Assembly (NCBI RefSeq): GCF_022965805.1
Contig: NC_133101.1
Location: 23,212,868 to 23,276,867 of the forward strand
Direction: 5' to 3'
DNA: 64,000 nt
Source: Primulina eburnea
Taxonomy: Eukaryota; Streptophyta; Magnoliopsida; Lamiales; Gesneriaceae
Of this stretch, positions 45,380-57,334 are shown piece after piece. A model generated the notes under the pieces. It was given only the letters and a program-made list of their open reading frames with translations, did no database searches and was not told where the DNA came from. Every line of letters begins with the position of its first letter. The stretch's first letter is position 1. The position numbers and the translations under genes were made by a program.

Positions 45380-46291
45380 AAAGTTTATGTCAAAGAAGTG
45401 GTTAGACTGCACGGAGTGCCAAAATCGATTGTTTCAGACCGTGATCCTCGGTTTACCTCACACTTTTGGCAGAGTTTGCAGCAAGCTCTTGGTATGAAAT
45501 TACATTTGAGTACCGTATATCATCCACAGACTGACGGACAGTCAGAACGGACGATTCAGACATTGGAAGATATGCTGAGAGCTGTAGTACTTGATTTTAG
45601 CACTAATTGGCAAGATGCATTGCCTCTCTGTGAATTTTCGTACAATAACAGTTATCAGACGAGTATTGGGATGGCTCCTTTCGAGGCATTGTACGGAAAG
45701 AAGTGTCGATCCCCTCTTTATTGGGATGATATATCTGAAGTTCCTGAGACTGGACCTGATATGATCAGAGATATGACTGAAAAGGTGAAACTCATTCAGA
45801 AGAAAATGAAGGCAGCCCAGGACAGACAAGGCAAATATGCTAACCTCCGACGTAGATCGTTGGTATTTGAGGCAGGAGAGCGAGTGTTCCTGAAAATTTC
45901 TCCTTTCAAGGGTGTTGTCTGATTTGGAAAGAAAGGAAAGTTGTCTCCACGATACGTCGGTCCCTACGAAATTCTTGAAAAGATAGGAGATCGTGCTTAT
46001 CGACTTGCCTTGCCGCCTTCATTATCTGGAATACATAATGTTTTTCATGTATCGATGCTGCGGAAATATATCCCTGATGATTTACATGTTATTCAACCAG
46101 ACGAGACCGAGCTGGACGAGACATTGACTTATGTCGAGAAACCGATTCGGATTATCGATTGTAAAGAAAAACAGCTCAGAACAAAAACAATTCCGCTTGT
46201 GAAAGTTCAATGGACTCGTCATGGCGTGGAAGAAGCTACTCGGGAAACTGAATCTGACATGAGACAGGAATTCGCAGCATTGTTTCACTGA
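45380..46291 (+). pseudogene. B3 integrase C-terminal half and chromodomain-like tail
   Basis: The DDE core is partly present: [15 protein letters not shown] and [20 protein letters not shown], then [29 protein letters not shown]. The frame is open to 45922, where a TGA falls between GVV and FGKKGKLSPRYVGPYEILEKI. It then continues to 46291, ending VKVQWTRHGVEEATRETESDM, with Arg in place of the usual Trp in the EEATWE block. It is better preserved than B1 but lacks its 5' half. Confidence 0.9.
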
Positions 46292-46386
46292 TGTAAATTT
46301 CTTATATAGTTTTGTATATACTCCTTGTTAATACGATTGATTGCTTGTGATTTCGAGGACGAAATCGTATCTTAGAGGGGGAGAAA

Positions 46387-48101
46387 TGTAATGCCCTAGA
46401 TTTTATATCATGTTAAGTGAAAATTATTGAATTTCAATTGATATAATTATAGACGGGCTATTACGAGACCAGATTTGGCCAAGCATATGAATTACACAAC
46501 TTGTGGACATAATCGTTGGCGCCCGAGCGGTGATTATTGACCGCCCGAGCGCCAGTGGGTGATAAGAAGAGCACTCGAACAGAACATGCCGCGCTCGAGC
46601 GGTAGTTTAGCACCGCCCGAGCGCCGCCTGAAAGGGTTGAAAAATAGACATGTATATTACACATGCAAGTTGGATATATATATGTATGTATAGAACAAAT
46701 TCATTCCTCAGAATTCAGAAAGAAGGAATCGAGAAAGTATCGTGAAAATCCTTACACCTTTTGTGAGAAATCCGTCCGTCTGATTTCGATTCCGACTTTG
46801 GTACCGAGTTCCTAGCAACGTAGGCTACCACTGGACGTAAGTTTTACTACGTTTTGACATGTTTTGAAATTATGATGTTGTCAGAATTGAATGAAATTCA
46901 TATATGATGTTCTTGACATGTTAAACATCGTAGAATTGAAGTCACACTGAAAAATGGATTGATTATGGTATTGTTATGATTTTCTGAGGTTTTGGATTGG
47001 AAATTGGACAGAACTGGAATATGAATGAAGTACAGATTATATCAGGATATGAGTTATGATTTGTAATTGATGTCTGGTTATGTTATATTGACTGGAATAT
47101 CGAGATTGCGCGATTATACCGTTGAATTGAATGATTGATCAAATTGGTATTGATTTGAACGGTATATTGATATGATATCATTGCTATTTCCAGTGCTAGA
47201 TTGAGGGATTGACAGAGTTTGGATTCCAGATCGAAACTACAAACGAAAGGTATAAGTCAATGTGTATTGGGACATCGACTCAAGTAGGATGTACTTGAGT
47301 TTCCCTAAATCACATACTTATTGATTATTTATCATTGTGTTTAATGATTTGATTAAATGCTTGTTCTATGGATTTATAGGAGCATGCATTAGACGAGTAA
47401 TCTTGTGACAGAAGTACCTGATAGTGGTGGGGTAACCACGGGTACATTGCACGATGTCACAAGATAGTGTATTGGCGATAGACCATTGTCTATGACGGAT
47501 ATGTCTGGACACTGGATGTTTGGTTATATCGACTTGGATAGAACTGGAGTCTTTTCTATTACTGTTTGTCGATATAGGAATACCACATCTGGACACCGGG
47601 ATCCCTAGGCTAGGATTGAGTCTAGTCTGAGTCGTGGAGTCATGAGTATTGTCGACAGTTTGATATTGATTACATTTCTGATTTTGATATGTATTACTGT
47701 TATATGTTTCATGCTTTATATTGAATATATGATTGCATGTTCTTTGATTTATACTGGGATTTATTCTCACCGGAGTTATCCGGGTGTTGTCTTGTTTGTA
47801 TGTGTACGTGACAACAGGTGGGACAGGTTCAGGGTCCAGGAGATGAGGAGAGATCATGATTAGAGTGGAGGCTCCGGACTTGGATTGTATATAGGGTTGG
47901 AACACTTGGTAGTAGTTATTGAACCTTAGTTTGTACTGATTTGTAGACGGTACAGGACTTGTACTTTATTTACACTGAGTTGTATATTAGTTTGATTTCA
48001 CTACATTCCGCATTTTTAAAAAAAAATTTAGACCCTGTTTTATAATTGATTAATTAGTCGCAATGACGATTATGATTATGATTAGCGTCCGGGTCCCCAC
48101 A
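46387..48101 (+). repeat. 3' LTR of B3
   Basis: It is preceded by the polypurine tract AGAGGGGGAGAAA. It carries its own GC-rich palindromic cassette (46518-46625), followed by an AT run (46671-46692), in the same layout as B1 and the full B element but with different words. Confidence 0.92.
46518..46625. repeat. GC-rich palindromic cassette of B3 (CGCCCGAGCG words)
   Basis: GCGCCCGAGCGG, CCGCCCGAGCGCC, CGCTCGAGCGG and CCGCCCGAGCGCC lie within 108 bp. They sit in the position where B1 and the full B element have GCGCATATGCGC words. Confidence 0.88.
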
Positions 48102-48479
48102 ACCTATATTTATCCAACCCAAATATTCCTACATTTGTTATTGTCACTATAAATAACATACACGACACTTTTAGTTGTCATTATAAATGATTTTAACTGA
48201 CATATAAATTTGTCATTATTACTATAATAACAAGGCATCTATAAATGTATTTAAATATGAGTTTTCCTGACATTTAAAATTGTCATTATATGAATTATTA
48301 GTAACACGTATGAAGTTGTCATTAATATCTTATAATGACATTAAAAAATGTCAGTAAGTTTAAGACGACATTGGAATAGATGACATTTGTTGGAGGTGTC
48401 ACTAAAATTTAAATGCCACTAAATATTGAATATGATGACATTTATGAATGTCACCATAAGCATTTTTTCTTGTAGTGCA
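48102..48479. mobile_element. 3' part of a second CACTA-type element
   Basis: It ends in TTTTTTCTTGTAGTG at 48479, a CACTA terminus. Subterminal TGACATTT..AAATGTCA motifs recur about every 30-60 bp (for example near 48165, 48270 and 48440). The left end is missing, because the segment starts directly at the end of the B3 LTR. Confidence 0.7.
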
Positions 48480-49454
48480 AGTTTTCGTTCAGCCTTGGTT
48501 CCCTCACGTGTAGCCCTTATTCAGCCTCCTATATGGATCCTAAACCCTCTAAAATTCATCTCGTTCCATAGTCCTATGATGGTAGCCCCTTTATGTATCA
48601 CAAGCAAGAGTTTTACAAAGAGAAAACACTAGTTTTGTGAATGTATAGCTATAAAAACGAAAATATACAAAGTGTATCATATTTTTGATGCAAACATGTA
48701 CCAAATCAAATAATATGGTGTGAAAGATGAGTGAAAGAAGATTAAGACGTGTTTTTCCGTATATTACGCACGAAAATCAACTTGCGATGCGACGGACATT
48801 AGTGGAGAGATGGGGGATGAATGTTTGTTGAGTTTTTGCCTCTAGAACTCACGTAAATCCCTTCCAAAAACCGTGTGTGTGTGGTTGTGCGGCTGATGAA
48901 GAGTCCTAGTGTTTATGGAAGCTTGGAGCGTGAATATGATGTGTAGGAGTTAGGTTTAGGGCCTTGTTTATTATATAAATTACATGGCACAAATCTAGGC
49001 CCAATAACATGGACATAATAAGTCTATTAAGCTCATTAAAGGATAATTAAAATATTTTGTTTATGATATTTTTTTAAAATATTAACCGAGCCTCCAAAAA
49101 GTTTTTATTTTCGTCAAAAATTGATTGCAGGTTTAAAATATGGCTCGACGCGTAAAAAAACCTCAAAATATCACATTTTCGAAAATATTCATTAAATTAT
49201 ACCATATATTAAATAATTAAAAATAATCCTTAAATAAAATATATTTTCTTTAAGGTCTACATTCCTCGATCACGTCTCGAATACCATTTAAAAATATATT
49301 TTTATGTATTCAAGTATAAAACCATATTTTAACCATGTGCACATGCGTACCATATTCAATAAATGCAATTAAAATAATTTAATTGACCATTTTTCATTTA
49401 TCCTAGATTTGCATGCAGTTGTATTACGTTATCGCATTTTGAACCTTACAATTA
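48480..49454 (-). repeat. Old truncated A-type LTR
   Basis: The text at 48960-49454 follows the A2 LTR at about 52290-52804 in the same orientation: AATAAG..TTAAGCTC, TTTTTTAAAATATTAACCGA, and an end GAACCTTACA. It is shorter and strongly diverged, and it begins right after the CACTA end. No gene is seen. Confidence 0.6.
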
Positions 49455-50242
49455 TACCTACCATTTTTAAAATTTAACAAAATTATGATATATTATGTTT
49501 TATATTCTTAGAAAAAAATATCTTTGGTGAGAACACATGTTTCATTTCCATAGAGGAAAGGGTTGTGCGGACCTAGTGATAAATCGGTATATTCAAATTT
49601 TGTGGTAAAATAAATTCTTTTCACTTGTTTTTTTATTAGTTGAAATGATAATTTATTTTATTTTTAAATTAAAAACTTACAATCCATAAAAATTAGTGTG
49701 TCATTTGAACTGTTATATTGTTTAAAATATTTAAATTGTATTGTCACACTAGTCATAACTTTTATAAATAAAAAAAAGTTCAATTTTTAAATTGTTATTA
49801 GATCAATATCATGTATTTAGTTATCATTAAACGTAAGAAGTTCAATTATGAGAGAAAAATCGTTGAAAAAATAATTATTTTATGATATAGTAAAGATGAC
49901 ATTTGAGCTTATATAACATACACATTAGCCAACTGTCACACTCATTATAAATAAAATATGGTAAAATTCAAATTTAAATAATCAGTGATATTAAAGTAAA
50001 TTACTTAAATGCTCGATATTTTGTGGAGACTAAATTCAAATAAGTTATAAATGATATGGAAAATTGTATTTCAGTTCCTATATTTTTATGTATTTGCGAT
50101 TTTGATCTTTTATATTGTCAAAATTTTAGTTTCAGTCGATATATACATACACATGCTTGCTCTGACGTGTATAATGTCACATTAAAATTCTCGATGAAAA
50201 AAGACTAGAATTTCAAAAAATCAGAACATAAAAGACTAAAAC
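49455..50242. other. AT-rich DNA without recognisable features
   Basis: Neither ORFs nor repeats stand out. This is the flank into which element A2 inserted. Confidence 0.5.
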
Positions 50243-52804
50243 TGTAACGTCTACTCGTTTTTAAAAGTGCGATTTTTTTTTTTTTAAAAGCTCGCAATGA
50301 CAAAATAACATTTAAAATAATTGTATTTATTTGGCAATAAAAATATCACAGTTTAAAATAACCAACATCAAACGTAAACGTAAAGGAGTAAAAATCGTAT
50401 ATATCCTCAACGTATCTAAAATGTTTAACTCCTCTCAAATCTCATAAATAAATATGCGGAAAAATCGTGCGATCCTCGGGTCGTGTCACCGCATCAGTGC
50501 AACATGCTCAAAGTCCAGCACCTCCAGTCTCCTCGATAACTAGCTCACCTGCATCACACACGCCTAGTGATTCTAAAAGCTCAACACACCTGTACCAGGA
50601 ATAACGAGTACATATACAGGCACACAGTAGTGAAAAATATCATACTCAACATAACTTTCGTGAACTTAAAGCATGAACATAAACGTATCGTGTAAAATCT
50701 TGTCGTATCAAAACATGTCATCTCATATCATCATACGTAAAAAAATTCCCTTTAATTGAATTCAGTTTATTAGTTGTGACTTTCGTATCAACTTCATCGA
50801 TGGTTCCATCTACGTAAAACCACGGTATCGGGCAGCGGGGACTTCAGCGACAACATTACCCATCCACCGAGCCTTGGCCTCAGCTCATCATATCTCATGT
50901 CATCGTATACATATACATCATCAGTCACAACCAATTCTCATCCTTCAAAAACATCATCATATTCACCACTTAAGAAAAATATGCATATACGTAACCTTTT
51001 TTTCCCCTAAAAACCAAGCATGCACCGTATTTATCATAATTTCATAAAAATCATAAACATGATGCATAAACATTTAAAACATCATAAATTTGTGCTCAGG
51101 GCGCTGTCAGGACCAAAATCTCACCCCGAGTGCAAAATGACCATTTTACCCCTAGAAACCCGAAAATTATCGTTTCACCCATGGACATCTAAAATTGACG
51201 CGAAGCTTACCAAATTCCATAAAATATCCCAAAACATATTTAGAAGTATTCCTAGATGTAAACTCGAGCCAAAATCAGAACTTAACCTATTCGTTTTAAA
51301 ACTTGGACCGAGGTCCCGGTTTTAACCTGAATCGACTCGAAACATAACCGAAATTTTCCCAACTTTTTACCATATCTTAAAAACACTTAAAAGACCCTAA
51401 AAACCTCAAGACCACACTTCTATACTCCTCGGCCACACATAGAAGGCTACTGGAAAAATTCCGAAGTGCCCTTACCCGAGGCCTTAGCTCAACACCTCTC
51501 CACCATTTCGCTCCTAGCTCACCACCACGAGAACCAGCCCCTGGCTCAGCTCTCCTAGACAACCCCAGGAGTCTCCTGAACCTACTGCCCACGCCATCAG
51601 CCCCATGCATCAGACGTAAAGCACCCGATCGCTACACTCCCCAAAACACCAACCGAACCCAACTCGCTCAAGACTCCCCTTGCGGCTTCTAGGACGAGAC
51701 CAGCAACGTTCGTGCATTTCCAGACCATGGTTCAGACCCACCAGTCTGTCCAAGATCTAGAGTCGCCTTTGCACCACCAGCCCTAGCCTATCCACCGATC
51801 TGAACCAAGAAAGCGTGAAACCCCCAACTGCTACACCTCTCGGCCAATCGCTCCAACCCTCCCGAACCTTACACCATCCCCATGACACCACAAACTTGCT
51901 CTGAACCGTCCCTTAGCATCAACATATCATCAACCCCTTGCACAAAATTCAGAGAACATGAGCAACAATTCGTGTTATGCATGAAAACACATGGAAATCC
52001 GAAAATCTACCATGTTCATGTTTGGATCAAGATTTTTCATGCAAGAATACATCTATATCAGTAATATCAATGTGATGATGTACAAATGATGTTACAAGGC
52101 ATGCCTGATGTTGATCGATGACCCAAACAAGAAGAGGGAGACCGGGATGAATTTCTCATTTGCAAGAAATGAAGTGGTCGAAGGTTTTTCGTGAGGTGCT
52201 GTTGAGAAAACCGAGAGGAAAGCTGAGGGAGAGGGGAGGTGTTGGCTAGATGCTTTAGGTTTAGGTTAAAGTTTGATTTAGTGTTAAATAAATAATAATC
52301 AAATAGCTAATGGGCCAAAATTGTTTGTTTAAAAGATTAAAAAGATAATTAAGCCCAATAAGCTTAAAAATAGTCCCATTAAACTCAAACACACTCCTGA
52401 AAAATATTTTGTGTTGGAAAGATTTTTAAAATATTAGCCGAACACTCAAAAAGTCCTCCGATTCGATAAAATTTGCGTACCGTAAAAATAAAATCCCGCG
52501 GGTAAAAATACCCAATAAAATCTCATTTTTGAAAAATACCCTTAAAACTACTTCATATTAATTTATAAAAATAAATCATGTAATTAAAATAATTTTACTG
52601 AAAATTCTCTCGTCTCCGTTCCTCGTTCGAGCGTGAATTGCACCTTGAAATCCTAATGCATGAACTTTTAAAATTTCATGAATTAAAGCCTATCATGCAT
52701 GAATTATGTATAAAATGCATAAAAATAATTAAACACATAATTTAAAAATAAAACCCTAGATTGCATGCATTCAGGTTGCATGAATTAAATTACTGGACCT
52801 TACA
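50243..52804 (-). repeat. 3' LTR of A2
   Basis: On the minus strand it runs TGTAAGGTCC (52804) to GTAGACGTTACA (50243), 2562 bp, and matches the A1 LTRs block by block. The adjacent polypurine tract is AAGGGGGGAGAGC, read backward from 52817 to 52805. ORFs within it are not genes. Confidence 0.92.
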
Positions 52805-52839
52805 GCTCTCCCCCCTTAAATAAAATTTCGTCCTCGAAA

Positions 52840-53397
52840 TTAGAACGTACCGAATAACTCCGGGTAGCGACTCCTCATCTCGGTCTCGGTCTCCCAAGTA
52901 GCCTCCTCCTTAGAATAATTCAGCCACTTGACCTTGACCATCTGGATCACCTTGTTCTGGAGTCTCTTCTCCTGCCTGTCCAGTATCTTGGTGGTTTTCT
53001 CCTCGAATGACAGATGCGGTGTCAGCTGAAGTGGCTCGTAGTTAAGCACATGCAAATGATTCGACATGTCCTTACGCAACATGGAGACTTGGAGCACGTT
53101 ATGAACTACCGCCAGATTCGGCTGTAAAGCAACTCTGTATGCGAGTGTCCCCACTCTCTCTAGGATCTCAAATGGTCCGATGAATCTAGGCCTGAGCTTG
53201 CCTTTCTTCCCGAACCTCATCACACCCTTCATCGGTGCGCCCTTCTCGAACACATGATCCCCTACTACGAACTCAAGATCTCGCCGCCTCTGATCAGCAT
53301 AACTCTTCTGACGGCTCTGTGCAGTCCTCATCATGTCTCTAATCCTGGCCACTAACTCCGTTGTTTGTCTGACGATATTCAGACCCAACTCTGCTCG
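52840..53397 (-). pseudogene. A2 integrase C-terminus and chromodomain-like tail
   Basis: It reads ERAELGLNIVRQTTELVARIRDMMRTAQSRQKSYADQRRRDLEFVVGDHVF, then GKKGKLRPRFIGPFEILERVGTLAYRVAL, HNVLQVSMLRKDM and MVKVKWLNYSKEEATWETETEM. It is open to the stop at 52840-52842. The open frame continues upstream into MITE sequence and does not reflect a real protein start. Confidence 0.9.
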
Positions 53398-53405
53398 CTC
53401 ACCTA
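53398..53405. repeat. 8-bp target duplication of the hAT MITE (CTCACCTA), left copy
   Basis: The right copy is at 54036-54043. Family member A1 has the empty site (its reverse complement at 9489-9503), which confirms the insertion. Confidence 0.88.
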
Positions 53406-54035
53406 CAGAAATGTTAATGGGGCAGGTATGGCTAAACCCAAGACCCGTCCCAAGAAAACTTGAAACTTTACCAGCTCCACCTTGGTTAAATATTCTTCGG
53501 ACCCACCCCACTCCGGATACGAAATGGGGTCGGGTAGACCCGTGAGACCCGAATTTTTTTAAATGAAAACAATAATCTTTTTATCACATGACTGAATTAT
53601 GAAATAAACAATCCTCTAAACACAACACAATAAAAAACTAATTCATGTTTTCAACCACACTTAATAATAACAAACAAAGTATTTTTACGACATAATGAAT
53701 TAAATTTAATAAAAGAGTTACTAGCTCTCCAAAAAATCTTGACATTCCGAAAAATAAGTCATAGCAGAATTTAAATAGATCAAAATAAAATCAGCGAGTA
53801 GGCTAATAAAAATATGAAAATTAATAAAAATAAAACCCTAGAGTATTTATATCCACATATATAGGACGGGTATGTGGCATGTATTATAGGACCCATGACC
53901 CGTCTCATACCTGGACGGGTCTGAAAAATTAGATCCAAGACCCTCCGCGTGACCTATTTAGTATGCCCAAACCCGCCCCAGATGGTACGGGTCCGTTGCG
54001 GGTCTGGGTAAAACCCGGACCCATTGACATCTCTA
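53406..54035. mobile_element. Nonautonomous hAT-type MITE, 630 bp
   Basis: The left end is CAGAAATGTTAATGGG and the right end, reversed, is TAGAGATGTCAATGGG. These are imperfect inverted repeats of the YAGRG kind, with an 8-bp duplication. The interior has GGGTC/GACCC-rich subterminal parts and an AT-rich centre, with no transposase. Confidence 0.88.
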
Positions 54036-54043
54036 CTCACCTA

Positions 54044-54811
54044 CCTCATCTCAATAAACTGACGAGCTACACTTTCTCTCGTACAGTGCCTTGTATGGGG
54101 CCATACCTATCGATGCCTGATAACTGTTGTATTATGTGAACTCCACAAGAGGTAACTTCGGCTTCCATATGCCCTTGAAGTCGATCATGCAAGCTCGGAG
54201 TAGGTCCTCCAGAATCTGAATCACCCTCTCTGACTGACCGTCCATTTGAGGGTGGAAGGCGGTACTGAACAATAACTTCATAACCAGTGCCTGGTGAAGA
54301 CTCTTCAAGAATGCAGACGTGAACCTTGGATCCCTATCTGACATGATGGACGCTGGAATCCCATGCAGTCTGAAAATCTCTCTGATGTAAAGCTCTGTGT
54401 ACTGAGTCATGGTGAATGTCTTCTTGATTGGTAAGAAATGAGCTGATTTCATGAGCCGATCAACAATCACCCACATGCGTTGTATACCCCAGTAGTCCTC
54501 AGAAGTCCTGTCACGAAGTCCATAGTAATATTCTCCCATTCCCACTCGGGAATAGGGAGTGGTCTCAGCTTCTCTGCAGGTATTTGATGCTCTGCCTTGA
54601 CTTGCTGACAAGTTAAACACTAGGAGAAAAATCGAAAAATATCTTTCTTCATGCCCGGCCACCAATACAGAGTCTGTAAATCCTTATACATCTTCGTACT
54701 CCTTGGATGGATGGAGTACGGGGTGCTGTGGGCTTCACTCAAGATCTCTCCTCGGAGGGAATCACTGTCAGGAACCCATAGGTGGTTCCTATATCTGATT
54801 ATGCCGTCCAC
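54044..54811 (-). pseudogene. A2 integrase zinc finger and DDE core
   Basis: The finger HSTPYSIHPRSTKMYKDL..WWPGMKKDIF is at 54811-54630. The CxxC block after it crosses a frameshift. The core reads [45 protein letters not shown] and MDGQSERVIQILEDLLRACMIDF. A stop lies at about 54132, and the sequence then continues as NNSYQASIGMAP in the same frame. Several small lesions are present. Confidence 0.9.
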
Positions 54812-54847
54812 AATTGTATACAGTCTATGGCCTTTAGCCTCGTCCCT

Positions 54848-55279
54848 CTATCTCCACTTTTGTAACTGTTCATCATAAATCTGCCCTGTCCGGATTCTGT
54901 CTCCCAGAGTTGGTTGTACTGTCGGAGTAGCAAGATTCGGGGCCTCGTTCCTGGCATAAACTGCAAGCTCAAATATCTGAATCTCAGCCTGTAGCGGTAT
55001 CTGTACTGACAAATGAGCAATCACTGTGTGCTTCCTACTCAGAGAGTCTGCAACTACATTAGCCTTACCCAGATGGTAGCTAATGTAACAATCATAGTCC
55101 TTCACCAGCTCAAGCCATCTCCTCTGTCGCATGTTCAGTTCCTTCTGTGTGAAGAAGTACTTCAGGCTCTTATGATCTGTGAAAATCCTGCACTTCTCCC
55201 CATACAGATAGTGTCTCCAGATCTTCAAGACGAATACCATTGCAGCTAGCTCGAGGTCATTAGTCGGATAATTCTTCTT
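54848..55279 (-). pseudogene. A2 RNase H, C-terminal part
   Basis: [50 protein letters not shown] then [16 protein letters not shown]. The FTDHKSLKY Asp that A1 has lost is kept here. The N-terminal part of the domain is at 62953-63190, separated by the inserted B element. Confidence 0.9.
55275..55279. repeat. Target duplication of the full B element (CTTCT), left copy
   Basis: The second copy is at 62953-62957. Removing the insert and one copy restores the continuous A2 RNase H reading frame around VNEKNYPT. Confidence 0.92.
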
Positions 55280-55900
55280 GTGGGGACCCGGACGCTAATC
55301 ATCTTCTTAATCGTCATTGGGACTAATAAATCAATTATAAAACAGGGTCTAAATTTTTTTTTTAAAAATACAAAGCGGAAACGTAATGTAATTTATTCAA
55401 ATTACATATTAAACATAAACATACAATCTTGTGTTATCTAGTGAAAGTTCAACTAGGTTCAACTACATATCAGTGCTGAATCCTATGTTGCTTCGAAGCC
55501 CGGAACTCCACGCTATCTAATCTTCTCTCATCCTCTTCTTGACCCTGATCCAGCCCCACCTGTTGTCATGCACATATACAAAACAAGACAACAGCCGGAT
55601 AACTCCGATGAGATATAAATATCCCAGTATAAACAATGTACACATGCAATCATATAAAAACATATATAAAAGCATATAACAAATATTCATAACATGTCTC
55701 AAATCTGAAACATAATTAATATCAAGCAAAGAATCATACTCAGACTCAGACTTGACTCAACAACGCGTCGTCTCAGACTCGACTCGACTCTATCCTAGGG
55801 ATCCCGATGTCTGGATATAGGTAATTATATCGAATCTCAGGCGATAGGAATGAATCAATCCCTAAACAGCATCGATATAATTCATATATTCAGTATCTGG

Positions 55901-56135
55901 GCGAATCAGCCGCAGAATTGACGAATCAGTCAAGAATTAGGCGAATCAGCCAATAACCCGACGAATCAGCCGGTAATTAAGCGAATCAGCTTAAGTTTAG
56001 ACGAATCAGTCAATAACCAGACGAATCAGCCAATAACTAGGCGAATCAGCCTATGACTCAACGACTCAGTAGTCAATACATGCATTCAGTATCTAAGCAA
56101 ATCAGTCAATGACTAGCGAATCAGCAGTCATCACA
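55901..56135. repeat. Minisatellite (GCGAATCAGCC..AATAA units) in the 3' LTR
   Basis: About nine units of 19-20 bp share GACGAATCAG(C/T)C followed by an A/T-rich spacer. The same array is in the partner LTR (61500-61734). B1 has only two to three related units. Confidence 0.9.
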
Positions 56136-56912
56136 TGTAGTGGCTATAAATCAATAGACAACAAACATCAATCACATCAATTACAAGAATCAATGTAATA
56201 AACTAAGTATGTGATTTAGGGAAACTCGAGTCAAACCTTCCTCGAGTTGTGCAATCCCAACACAACATTAATTTATACCTTTCTTTCTGATATTCTGACT
56301 CGGTCGCAATCTCGAACTCAAAGCCTGTCAATACTCAATCTGACAAGAACAATATCGAGGAGTATAATATCAATACACTACTCGAATCAAATCTGTTCTG
56401 CTCAATACTTAACCTAATTCAATATCGATGGCATAACGGTATATTATCAATATACCCAACAATACCATGTCAATCAGATATTAATTCTAATATCTCATAC
56501 TCGATAACAACTCAATTCTGATATCAATTCTCAATCAACTCAACTCTAAAAATCATAACAATTTCATATGGTATCTATTCCTCAGTCCGGTTTCGATTAT
56601 ACGATGTCTAACATGCCAAGAACATCATATATGAATCATATCAGATTCTGACAATACCATCATTTCAAATCATATCAAAACGTAGCAAAACTTACGTCCA
56701 GTTGTAGCCTACGTTGCTAGGAACTCAGTACCGTAGTCGGATTTATAATCAGACGGACGGATTTCTCATAAATCGAATTCAAAAATCAAGAAGTAAGCTT
56801 CCCCTTCAATCCTCGATTTTCTTCTGCTGATTAACGTTTATATGTATATATATATATATATACATCTCGGACATGCAATAAGCCAAATGGCAAGCTTACG
56901 TTTTGCATGACT

Positions 56913-57190
56913 GGCGCATATGCGCGCTCGATGCCCGTGCATATGCGCCGGAAGCATTGTCCAGCTTCTGCACTACTCGCGCATATGCGAGAACTCAAGT
57001 CGCGCATATGCGCGAGACCTACTGGTCACGCACCATGCCCCTCGCGCATATGCGCGCACTATCTCGGCGCATATGCGCGAGAGGTTCTGGACCTGCCGCG
57101 CATGTGCGCGAAAGCTTCTGCCCTATGCGCGCATGCTCGCGCATCTCGTCACGCATGTGCGCGAATGGTTCGTCCCTCGCACATATTTTG
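56913..57190. repeat. Palindromic cassette (GCGCATATGCGC words) in the 3' LTR
   Basis: About ten words occur, from perfect CGCGCATATGCGCG to variants with CATGTG or CATGCT cores, every 20-40 bp. The cassette is adjacent to the AT run at 56838-56863. Confidence 0.9.
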
Positions 57191-57334
57191 CGTCTGTTTT
57201 CGTCTTTCTCGGTCCACTCCGTTCCGTCTATAATCACTTCAATAAATCAAGAAATCATTCCCGTTTAATCTAAGATTAAGGTAATTATACCCAAATCATT
57301 TCAGATTACGGTAATCAAATTCTCGGGCCTTACA

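Larger units (their letters stand above)
45365..48101 (+). mobile_element. Truncated Ty3/gypsy element B3 (integrase C-half plus 3' LTR)
   Basis: It begins abruptly inside integrase ([24 protein letters not shown]) and ends with a 1715-bp LTR (46387-48101) with termini TGTAATGCCC and GGTCCCCACA. It belongs to the same family as B1, with very similar protein text. There is no 5' LTR and no visible target duplication. Confidence 0.9.
55280..57334 (-). repeat. 3' LTR of the full B element
   Basis: On the plus strand it runs TGTGGGGACCC to GGGCCTTACA. It contains the minisatellite (55901-56135), a short AT run (about 56838-56863) and the palindromic cassette (56913-57190). The polypurine tract on the minus strand (CCTAAGAGGGGGAGAAA reading toward 57335) borders it. 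Confidence 0.94.

Noticed and set aside
53333..53511. N-terminal extension of the A2 integrase-tail ORF (MGWVRRIFNQGG...)
   Set aside because: The residues come from the inserted hAT MITE; the join is an artefact of insertion.
55901..56135. Regular repeat that could suggest a CRISPR-like array
   Set aside because: Units are contiguous, degenerate, inside a plant retrotransposon LTR and duplicated in the partner LTR. It is a minisatellite.
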